Of a DNA stretch of 41,213 nucleotides, positions 8,916-16,900 are shown one piece after another. Every line of letters starts with the position of its first letter. The stretch's first letter is position 1. Origin of the DNA: a virus; the IMG/VR virus record IMGVR_UViG_3300042298_000153, positions 1 to 41,213 of that record, one strand, 5' to 3'. Both the position numbers and the translations under genes were made by a program. The notes under the pieces are model-generated. The model searched no databases, had not been told where the DNA came from, and worked only from the letters and a program-made list of their open reading frames with translations.

Positions 8916-9986
8916 ATGGAAATCAAAGTAAGGTCACTAGACGTCATTGAACCGAAGAGTGTTCAAGAGGTAGAAAACGAGTTGATTGAAAAGCATGAGC
9001 AGTCATTAGAAAGTAATGACGACTTTGTTGAAGAGGCGGCTCCTGCAGAGTTTAACTTTAAAGACGAAGACGTTCTTTCATATATTGGTAAAAGGTATAA
9101 TAAGCAGATTAACTCATTGGATGATTTGGTTGCTGAGCGTAAAGAATCAGAGCCACTTCCTGAGGACGTAGCTGCTTATTTACAGTATAAAAAAGAAACA
9201 GGTAGAGGCTTCGAGGATTTCTTGGAATTGAAGAAAGACTTCGATACAATGAATTCCGAAGACCTACTAAGAAGCTACCTCACATCTACTCAAGAAGGAT
9301 TAGACAGTGAGGACATCGAGGCTTTAATGGAAGAGTATTCATTCGATGAAGATTTGGATGATGAGTCTACTGTTAAGAAAGCCAAGATAGCTAGAAAGAA
9401 AATTATTGCTGAGGCTAAAAAGTACTTCAACAATCAGAAGGAAAAATACAAGGTCCCGCTTGAGTCAAGTATGGGTCTAGTTTCCGATGAAGAGAAGGAG
9501 TTGTACGATAGCTACAAACAATATATTAGTGAGGCAAAAACCATAGAGGAGGAGACTACTCGTAAGCGTAAGTGGTTTGACCAAAAAACCGATGAGGTCT
9601 TTAGTAAAGATTTCAAAGGATTTGAGTTCAACATTAACGACAAGAGAATTATGTTTTCTCCCGGAGATGCCAGTGAGTTAAAGAGAAGCCAAGCGACTCC
9701 TCAGAACTTTATCAACAAGTTCTTGGACGAGCAGGGCCTAATCAAAGACGCATCGGGATACCACAGGTCTTTGTCTATTGCAATGCATCCTGATAAGTTC
9801 GCCAAGTTCTTTTATGAGCAAGGGCTAGCTGATGCTACTGACGATGTTACTCGTAAAATCAAGAACATCAATATGTCAGACCGCAAGGCGCCTGAGATTG
9901 GTAAGCCATCAGGGAGTATGCAGGTGAGGGCGGTAAACCCTGATTCAGGTAAAAACCTGAAAATCCGCAGTATTAAAAAAATCTAA
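8916..9986 (+). CDS. Head scaffolding protein candidate
   Basis: This 356-residue, strongly acidic and helical protein (many Glu/Asp/Lys: VQEVENELIEKHEQ, EALMEEYSFDEDLDD) lies between the portal and the major capsid protein, the usual place of a scaffold. It ends with a basic tail (RAVNPDSGKNLKIRSIKKI), as scaffolds often do where they touch the coat protein. A segment around residues 250-300 (MFSPGDASELKRSQATPQNFI) is more ordered. No protease triad was identified, so it is read as a scaffold without a fused protease. The identification depends on composition and gene order. Confidence 0.6.
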   Translation: MEIKVRSLDVIEPKSVQEVENELIEKHEQSLESNDDFVEEAAPAEFNFKDEDVLSYIGKRYNKQINSLDDLVAERKESEPLPEDVAAYLQYKKETGRGFEDFLELKKDFDTMNSEDLLRSYLTSTQEGLDSEDIEALMEEYSFDEDLDDESTVKKAKIARKKIIAEAKKYFNNQKEKYKVPLESSMGLVSDEEKELYDSYKQYISEAKTIEEETTRKRKWFDQKTDEVFSKDFKGFEFNINDKRIMFSPGDASELKRSQATPQNFINKFLDEQGLIKDASGYHRSLSIAMHPDKFAKFFYEQGLADATDDVTRKIKNINMSDRKAPEIGKPSGSMQVRAVNPDSGKNLKIRSIKKI

Positions 9987-10004
9987 AACTAAAAACTAAA
10001 AACA
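9987..10004 (+). promoter_or_regulatory. A-rich translation leader of the capsid gene
   Basis: The 18 bases between the scaffold stop and the capsid ATG are a tandem CTAAAAA-type repeat with no Shine-Dalgarno sequence. A-rich leaders are the known alternative translation signal in Bacteroidota. The repeat ahead of the most abundant virion protein suggests selection for strong initiation. Confidence 0.5.
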
Positions 10005-11423
10005 ATGGCAGGTCAATTATTGAGCAACCCTACCTTTCAACTTCAGCCGAGTGCTGAACAGGTAGCTTTGCAAACCAACTACATTACCAACTTCAACTTC
10101 TTGAACCAGTATCTTCCTGATACTTACGAGAAAGAATTTGAGCGTTATGGTAATAGAACTATCGCATCTTTCCTACGTATGGTAGGCGCTGAGATGCCTT
10201 CTAACTCTGACCAAATTAAGTGGGCAGAACAAGGTCGTTTGCACATTAAGTACACCAACTGTACTTCTGCTGCAGCTATCAACGCTAACACTGCTACTTT
10301 CACTGTAGCTGACTCAGGTGTTACTTACATCGCAATCCGTGTAGGTCAGACTGTAATGATTCAGAACAACGCTTCAGGTGTGTTCAACAAAGCAATCGTA
10401 ACTGCTGTACCTTCTGCAACTACTTTCACTGTAGCTTACTATGAGGCATCAGGTCAGGCGTTCGCAGTTTCTACTCAGTGTACTGTATTCATCTACGGTT
10501 CTGAATTTAAGAAAGGTACCAACGGAATGATTGGTTCTTTGGAATCAGAAGACGAAATCTTCTCTAACAACCCTATTATCATCAAAGATAAGTATGCGGT
10601 TAACGGTTCTGACATGGCTCAAATCGGTTGGGTTGAAGTAACTACTGAGAACGGAGCTACTGGTTACCTTTGGTATTTGAAGTCTGAGCACGAGACTCGT
10701 CTACGTTTCGAGGATTACCTTGAGACTGCAATGATTGAAGCAGTTCCTGCTGCAACTGGTTCAGGTGCTAAGACTGCTGGAATGATGGGTTCTGAAGGTA
10801 TCTTCTACGTTGTTAACAACAGAGGTAACGTATGGGGAGCTGGTACTCCAACCACTCTTCCTGATTGGGATTCTATCGTATCTCGACTTGACAAGCAAGG
10901 TGCTATCGAAGAGAACGTGGTTTTTGTTAACCGTGGTCTTAGCTTCGATATCGACAATATGTTGGCTACCTTGAACGGATACAATGGTGTTAACGCTGCT
11001 GGTGCTGCATCTTACGGTCTATTTGACAATGATGTTGACATGGCGTTGAACCTTGGATTTACTGGCTTCCGTAGAGGTTATGACTTCTACAAGTCTGACT
11101 GGAAGTACTTGAACGACCCAACCATGCGTGGTGGTTTGAACCAAACTGCAGCTACTGCAACTGGTACTATCACAGGCTTGATGGTTCCTGCAGGTTCTAC
11201 TTCAGTGTATGACCAAATCATGGGTAAGAACGCTAAGCGTCCATTCTTGCACGTACGTTACAGAGCTTCTGAAGCTGAAGACAGACGTTACAAGACTTGG
11301 ATTACTGGTTCTGCTGGCGGTGCTGCTACTAGCGACCTTGATGCAATGGAGGTCAACTTCCTATCTGAGCGTTGTGTATGTACCTTGGGTGCAAACAACT
11401 TCGTATTGTTCAGATACGGATGA
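10005..11423 (+). CDS. Major capsid protein, HK97 fold
   Basis: This 472-residue protein is the shell subunit. It begins MAGQLLSNPTFQLQPSAEQ and has the expected N-arm, a central region TNMIGSLESEDEIF-like (here NGMIGSLESEDEIFSNN), a long helix with acidic residues (YLWYLKSEHETRLRFEDYLE) and a C-terminal basic stretch. Residues about 88-165 form a Thr/Ala-rich beta-type insertion (TATFTVADSGVTY, ATTFTVAYYEASG) that probably makes a surface-exposed subdomain. The codon choice is markedly more uniform (ACT, GCT, GGT, AAC) than in neighbouring genes, as expected for a very highly expressed gene. A strong terminator follows the stop within 10 bases. The call combines gene order, length and family-like pattern. 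Confidence 0.85.
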   Translation: MAGQLLSNPTFQLQPSAEQVALQTNYITNFNFLNQYLPDTYEKEFERYGNRTIASFLRMVGAEMPSNSDQIKWAEQGRLHIKYTNCTSAAAINANTATFTVADSGVTYIAIRVGQTVMIQNNASGVFNKAIVTAVPSATTFTVAYYEASGQAFAVSTQCTVFIYGSEFKKGTNGMIGSLESEDEIFSNNPIIIKDKYAVNGSDMAQIGWVEVTTENGATGYLWYLKSEHETRLRFEDYLETAMIEAVPAATGSGAKTAGMMGSEGIFYVVNNRGNVWGAGTPTTLPDWDSIVSRLDKQGAIEENVVFVNRGLSFDIDNMLATLNGYNGVNAAGAASYGLFDNDVDMALNLGFTGFRRGYDFYKSDWKYLNDPTMRGGLNQTAATATGTITGLMVPAGSTSVYDQIMGKNAKRPFLHVRYRASEAEDRRYKTWITGSAGGAATSDLDAMEVNFLSERCVCTLGANNFVLFRYG

Positions 11424-11432
11424 TAAATAAAT

Positions 11433-11464
11433 GGAGGGTGTCTTTAGGGACACTCTCCTTTTTT
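11433..11464 (+). terminator. Intrinsic terminator after the capsid gene
   Basis: GGAGGGTGTC (11433-11442) pairs with GACACTCTCC (11449-11458) through a 6-base loop, with one G-U pair, and is followed by six T residues (11459-11464). It would end or attenuate the high-level head transcript. Confidence 0.9.
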
Positions 11465-11494
11465 AAATTTTAATCAAATTAAATTCAATAACAA

Positions 11495-12235
11495 ATGGCT
11501 AAGGTTATACCTGTAGACAAGGTCTACAAACTGAAGAACGGAAATCCACTTTCCTACACACTAGCATCAAGAAACCACCCTAGATTTCCTCTTATGTGGT
11601 TTGATGAAAAGAACAATGTCAATCGCGCTCTTAGATACGCAAGCAATCAGAAGTCTCCATTTGAAGACGAACAAGATGGCAACGCGATTATTGAACCGAT
11701 TATTTTTGAAGATGGATTCCTAAGGGTCCCAAAAAACAATCCTGTACTCCAACAGTTCCTGCACTATCACCCATTAAATGGGCTTATCTTTACTGAGGTA
11801 GACAAGGAGAAGGAAGCGGCTGAAGAAGTCGATGACTTGAACCTAGAAGTTGAAGCATTGGTTGAAGCACGTCAATTAACTATTGAACAGCTTGAAACTC
11901 TTACTAGAGTAATGTTTGGCAAGGACCCATCAACGGTGTCTACAGCTGAATTGAAGCGTGATATCTTGGTATTTGCTAAGACTGACCCTAGAGAGTTCTT
12001 GAATATATTGAATGACCCTGAATTAAAATACCAAGCAAAAATCAGAATGTTCTTTGAGAACAAGCTATTGGTCTTGAGAAACAATGACAAGGAGATTTGG
12101 TTTAACACAGGGACCAACAAAAAGAAAATGATGTCAATCCCTTACGGTGAGGACCCTTATGAAATGGCTGGCGGGTTCCTACAGAGTGACGAAGGCATTG
12201 ACGCATTAAGAATGTTGGAAGCTACATTAGCGTAA
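11495..12235 (+). CDS. Conserved hypothetical head protein
   Basis: This 246-residue protein starts at an ATG in an A-rich leader. It begins MAKVIPVDKVYKLKNG, has an N-terminal beta-type domain with PLMWFDEKNNVNRALRYA, an acidic linker (EVDKEKEAAEEVDD), and a helical C-terminal half (QLTIEQLETLTRVMFG; SDEGIDALRMLEATLA). It is isolated between two strong terminators, so it forms its own transcription unit or depends on read-through from the capsid unit. A head-completion or capsid auxiliary role is plausible from position; the sequence itself gives no function. Confidence 0.65.
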   Translation: MAKVIPVDKVYKLKNGNPLSYTLASRNHPRFPLMWFDEKNNVNRALRYASNQKSPFEDEQDGNAIIEPIIFEDGFLRVPKNNPVLQQFLHYHPLNGLIFTEVDKEKEAAEEVDDLNLEVEALVEARQLTIEQLETLTRVMFGKDPSTVSTAELKRDILVFAKTDPREFLNILNDPELKYQAKIRMFFENKLLVLRNNDKEIWFNTGTNKKKMMSIPYGEDPYEMAGGFLQSDEGIDALRMLEATLA

Positions 12236-12268
12236 ATGGTTGTAAATGGTTTGTTAACACTTGGAAAT

Positions 12269-12296
12269 GAGGGCATTTTTTGTGCCCTCTTTTTTT
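12269..12296 (+). terminator. Intrinsic terminator with promoter in its loop
   Basis: GAGGGCA (12269-12275) pairs perfectly with TGCCCTC (12283-12289) around the loop TTTTTTG, followed by seven T residues (12290-12296). It closes the 11495-12235 unit. Confidence 0.9.
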
Positions 12297-12307
12297 ATGT
12301 ATATTTG
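12279..12307 (+). promoter_or_regulatory. Bacteroidota-type promoter of the neck/tail block
   Basis: TTTG (12279-12282) and TATATTTG (12300-12307) match the TTTG / TAnnTTTG promoter consensus with a 17-base spacer, and the next ATG (12323) is 15 bases downstream. The -33 element lies in the loop of the preceding terminator hairpin. It is the best-supported promoter in the window and would drive the run of neck, tail and internal-protein genes that follows. Confidence 0.65.
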
Positions 12308-12322
12308 TAAAAAGGCGAAAAA

Positions 12323-13063
12323 ATGATAAACTCTGTTAGAAATACGGTGCTATCCGTTTTGAACAAGAACAACTACGGATACATATCTCCGTCAGACTTT
12401 AACTTGTTTGCCAAGCAAGCTCAGATGGAAATCTTTGAAGAGTATTTTTCTGAATACAATAAGGCTATTAATAATGAGAATGCTCGAACTTCAGGTACTG
12501 ATTATGCTGACTTGCGTAAATCAATAGAAGAGGCGGTTGAAACATTTGCCACGACATCTACTCTTACTCAAGTGACTGCTGCTTCAAATAGATTTTATTT
12601 GCCATCGGTAACAACAACTGGATTTGATTACTTCATGATTAACAAAATCCTTTGCTATGACGCTGCTGGCGCTACTAGAGTATTCAAGGGTGAGGCAGAG
12701 AAGGTTACTCATGGCAAGATTACAATGCTAGTAAATTCAAACCTTACGGCACCTACAGAATTGTACCCAGCATATACGCAAGAGGGCAATGTGCTTACGG
12801 TTTATCCTGCAACTATCAATTTACCAAATGAGGTTGATGCCAATTACTTTAGGTATCCTAAAGACCCTAAATGGACATACATTACTTTGGCTAATGGTGA
12901 GCCTATATTTAATCAATCTCAACTTGACTACCAAGACTTTGAGGTCCCTCTTGAGGACGAGATAAAACTTGTTTCAAAGATTCTTCAATACGCTGGTATG
13001 TCTATTCGTGAGATTGAAGCGGTGCAGTTTGGTGGTAATGAAGAACAAAAACAATCACAATAA
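12323..13063 (+). CDS. Neck/connector protein 1
   Basis: This 246-residue protein is the first gene after the promoter. It begins MINSVRNTVLSVLNKNNYGYISPSDFNLFAKQAQ... in which the 'GYISPSDFNLFAKQAQ' pattern (a short helix pair binding a lattice) recurs at the start of connector-type proteins in Bacteroidota podoviruses. A central beta-rich portion (KILCYDAAGATRVFKGEAE; VLTVYPATINLP) and a C-terminal helix (DEIKLVSKILQYAGMSIRE) follow. Its place between the head genes and the gp10-like neck protein suggests a ring or head-to-tail adaptor role. The tail QFGGNEEQKQSQ is disordered. The exact ring cannot be assigned. Confidence 0.6.
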   Translation: MINSVRNTVLSVLNKNNYGYISPSDFNLFAKQAQMEIFEEYFSEYNKAINNENARTSGTDYADLRKSIEEAVETFATTSTLTQVTAASNRFYLPSVTTTGFDYFMINKILCYDAAGATRVFKGEAEKVTHGKITMLVNSNLTAPTELYPAYTQEGNVLTVYPATINLPNEVDANYFRYPKDPKWTYITLANGEPIFNQSQLDYQDFEVPLEDEIKLVSKILQYAGMSIREIEAVQFGGNEEQKQSQ

Positions 13064-13065
13064 TC

Positions 13066-13989
13066 ATGGCATACATCAGTCAATATCAGTATTACGAAAA
13101 TGGTGGCGTTGCTCCTGAGGATGCCAATTGGGGGTCTTATCAGTATGTGAGCCTTCAAGATGTTGTTAACAATTTCCTGTTAATGTATTCAGGCAATCAC
13201 TCTTTGGTTAATAATGAAGAGCGATATAAAATTTTGTTTCATGCCAAAAGAGCAATACAAGAGCTAAACTACGATGCGTTTAAGGAAATAAAAGTTTTGG
13301 AGCTTACTGTTCCCGAGACTTTAAAATTTATTTTCCCATCAGACTATGTCAATTGGGTAAGGATATCTCTCTACAAGGATGGATGGCTAAGACCATTGTC
13401 TGAGAACATTCAGACACTATCTTCCAAGGCATACCTTCAGGACAATCAATACAAGATTCTGTTTGACCAAGAGGGCAATGCATTGTCTCCTGAGTATTCA
13501 AGTATTGACTTTGATAACATTACCAAAATCAAGAAGAGCATCTACCTAAATAAGGACAATCAGTTTGATGGAAGTGAAGGTTGGAACTACGATGGGATGT
13601 GGTATTTCGAAGGGAATATTGGTGCTGCTTATGGTTTAAATACAGAGACAGCAAACTTTAACCCTACCTTTAACATTGACCGCAAGGCTGGTGTAATTAA
13701 TTTTGATTCACCAATGGCTGGGCAGCAGTGCATCTTAGAGTATGTGTCTGATGGTATGGAGCAAGGCGATAACTCAAAGATTACTGTCAATAAATTATTT
13801 GAAAGATACATTTATGCGTACATTCAGCATGAAATATTGAGCAGTAAACTGGGGGTGCAAGAGTACATTGTTGCTCGTTCTCGTAAGGAGAAATCAGCCT
13901 TACTGAGAAACGCTAAGATTAGAATCAGTAATATTCATCCGGGTAGACTCTTAATGAACTTGAGAGGCATGGACAAGCAAATAAAATAA
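13066..13989 (+). CDS. Neck/connector protein 2 (tail-tube-A/gp4-like)
   Basis: This 307-residue protein starts two bases after its neighbour. It has the hallmarks of podoviral head-tail connector proteins: an early helical segment (VSLQDVVNNFLLMYSG; RYKILFHAKRAIQELNYDAFKE), then LELTVPETLKFIFPSDYVNWVR, a short 'LPxDyv' strand region, and a late helical part around YIYAYIQHEILSSK. Ending is basic (ARSRKEKSALLRNAKIRI). In crAss-like phages proteins of this type connect the portal to the tail hub. It is followed after one base by the gp10-like gene, which supports joint assembly of the neck. Confidence 0.65.
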   Translation: MAYISQYQYYENGGVAPEDANWGSYQYVSLQDVVNNFLLMYSGNHSLVNNEERYKILFHAKRAIQELNYDAFKEIKVLELTVPETLKFIFPSDYVNWVRISLYKDGWLRPLSENIQTLSSKAYLQDNQYKILFDQEGNALSPEYSSIDFDNITKIKKSIYLNKDNQFDGSEGWNYDGMWYFEGNIGAAYGLNTETANFNPTFNIDRKAGVINFDSPMAGQQCILEYVSDGMEQGDNSKITVNKLFERYIYAYIQHEILSSKLGVQEYIVARSRKEKSALLRNAKIRISNIHPGRLLMNLRGMDKQIK

Positions 13990-13990
13990 C

Positions 13991-16900
13991 ATGGCGAATA
14001 TTACACGCAATTTTATAGCAGGCAGGATGAACAAGTCGGTTGATGAGCGACTGCTTCCTGACGGTGAATACATTGACGCTATGAACGTACGGATGGGTTC
14101 AACTGAACAGTCCGAAATAGGCGTTATTGAAAACACAAAAGGAAACCTGCCTCTAACATCTTTAGCATATACTAATGGAACGCTTCTTAGCAACTCTGCT
14201 AAATGCATAGGGGCTATTGAGAACAGCGCTACAGAGACTATTTATTGGTTTGTGCACGACCCTGCGTTTCCTGTTGGGGCCACGGGTAAACTGGATATGA
14301 TTGTTTCATTTAACGTGAACACGAATATCCTGACCTACCATGTAATCTCTATTAATGATGGTGGTGGTATCAATACCACATTGAACTTCAATCCGAACTA
14401 CCTCATTACAGGGGTAGATATTTTGGACAACAAGCTCTTGTTTTTTACTGATGACTACAATGCTCCAAGAGTAATTAACGTCACTAAGAACTATCCTAAT
14501 CCTGTGTCAAACATTGACGCAGTAAGCGCTGAGTCTTTGTTGGTAATTAAGAAGCCACCAGTAGCGGCACCGCAAGTACAGCCAATTGTCAACAATGGTC
14601 AAGAGAACTTTTTAGAGACTCGCTTTATTTGCTTTGCTTACAGATACAAGTATGCTGATGGTGAATACAGTGCTACCTCTCAATGGTCTGCTCCTGCGTT
14701 CGCTCCAAAGGCATTTAACTTTAGCATTGACAGCTTCCTCAACGAGGGGATGACTAACTTCTTTAACTCAGCGGTTATCACTTATAACACAGGCGGACCG
14801 CTTGTGGTTGGTATTGACCTTTTGTTTAAAAGAGCAGATGGCAATATCATTAGAGTAATTGAGAAGCTTGACAAACAAGTATTGGGACTGACCAATAATT
14901 CTGAACGAGAGTACACATTTACAAACAATAAAATATTTACCATTCTTTCTGAGTCAGAACTATTGAGGTTGTATGACAACGTGCCGCGTTTCGCAAAGGC
15001 TCAGACCATCATGGGCAACCGCTTGATGTATGGCAACTATGTGGAGGGGTATGACTTGATTGACGTGCTAGGTCAGCCCGTACAGTTTCAGTATCAAACA
15101 TCATTAGTGTCATCTGATATTGGTTTGACAAGTACTGACACAAACCTTGAATCAGGTAACTACAATATTGATGGGGCATTAACAGTTGTTGACTCAATTG
15201 TAAACATTGATTTAGATGGTAAGGACTTGGTTGAAGGCTCTGCAATTAATTTGAGCTTGACACTAACTCACAGTCAATGGACAGGAGACACTCCTTTCCC
15301 TACTCAGACCTCTGAGAATATTAGATTAAACTTTGCATTCTTTTTATCAAAGAGCTATAACTCGGTATATGAGCTGGCTACTAGCGTTGAGTTTCAGGAT
15401 GCCATTGGTCAGACAGGAGATATTGAGCCTGTAGAAGATGCTTGTAATGGCATCACTTTTACAGACCAATTCAATTGTGCTCTGCCTAATAACTTAGGCA
15501 CGCTAGAGAAAATTGCTAGTGGGATTAGTGGCTTGAATCAAGCAATTGCTATTCTGACCTCACCATCTAGCAATGAGATTGGTCTTCAGATTCCAGCAAT
15601 GAAATATGTTGACGACCCTGTCACGCCTACGCAAGAAGCTTATGAGTACTACAGAATCTCATTTTCAGAAGCCACATTTCAAGAGATAACAAATACGCAG
15701 AGTCTTCACAGTAATAGGGACTATGAGATTGGTATTGTCTATATGGATGATTTTAATAGGGCTACAACAGCTCAAGTTAGTCCATACAATACTGAGCATA
15801 TCCCATGTGGTTTGTCCTCTAAGAAGAACTCTATTTACGTCACAATACCTTTTACGCAGCGTCCTCCCGTTTGGGCTACACGATACAAATTTGTTATCAA
15901 GCCTGACGAAGAGAACTATGAAACAATATATTGTAACATATTCTTTCAGGACCCTAATAGTAACAGTGTTTACTTTTTACTTGAAGGTGAGAACGCAAGA
16001 AAGGTTGAGGCTGGCGACAGGCTTATTGTAAAGGCGGACTCAGAAGGACCAACAACAAGCTGCGTTTATGCTACTATACTTGAGAAGTCTGCACAGGCGG
16101 CAGGATTTATTGAGATTCCAAGAGAGGATGACCCTACTGAGTTTATTCCTGTACCTGCTGGCGTATATGCTAAGATTAATCCGAACAGCTTCAATGTTGT
16201 TCAGGAAGAAAATGCAATTGTTGCTCCCGGTATAATAACGGTAAAGGAGAAGAATGGAGGAGATTATCCTATATTGTTCTATCCAATGAACATAGAGGGT
16301 ACTGAAGCTGGTAATCCTTCTACTTGGACACACCTAGACTATAGCGTTCCTTCAGGAAGTAGGATTGTTATGTCTATAAAGCAGTTTAGAGCTGGTGCTG
16401 AAAGTGATTGTGAAGAAAGAAGAAATACTTTTGAGAAGACATTTATCTCTGCGAACACCTACGATAATATGTATGAGTGGTTTGTTGGAGAGGATATTGA
16501 GCAATACTTAAATGATAGTATCAAAGTTGTTGAGGGTAATGCTTGTGAGATTAACAATGTATTTCAAGGATACACAGATGTTACCCCTGCAACTATTTCT
16601 ACAGCTGTTTGCACCAACTATTATAAGTTCTACAGAAATACTACCACAAACGAATTGTTTTTAATGGTTACTGGAACTGAGTCCTGCAGAGGATTTGGTC
16701 TTAAACCACGCAATAGAGACTCAAATGTTCAGGTTAACATCACTGTATTCCGAGCAGATAACAGCATCATCTTTGAAACTGAGCCTTCAGACGCTTTGCC
16801 TGACGTGTTCTTTGAGAACGATATGTCGTTTCCTATCATAAATGGAAACCATCAGGGTAATATCCAAAACCAAAACATTGGCACTGGCACCCCAGCTATC

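Noticed and set aside
15009-16333. Reverse-strand open frames inside the gp10-like gene and similar short frames inside other large genes
   Set aside because: They lie opposite clear coding sequence, have no gene-like spacing or protein family pattern, and are best seen as shadows.
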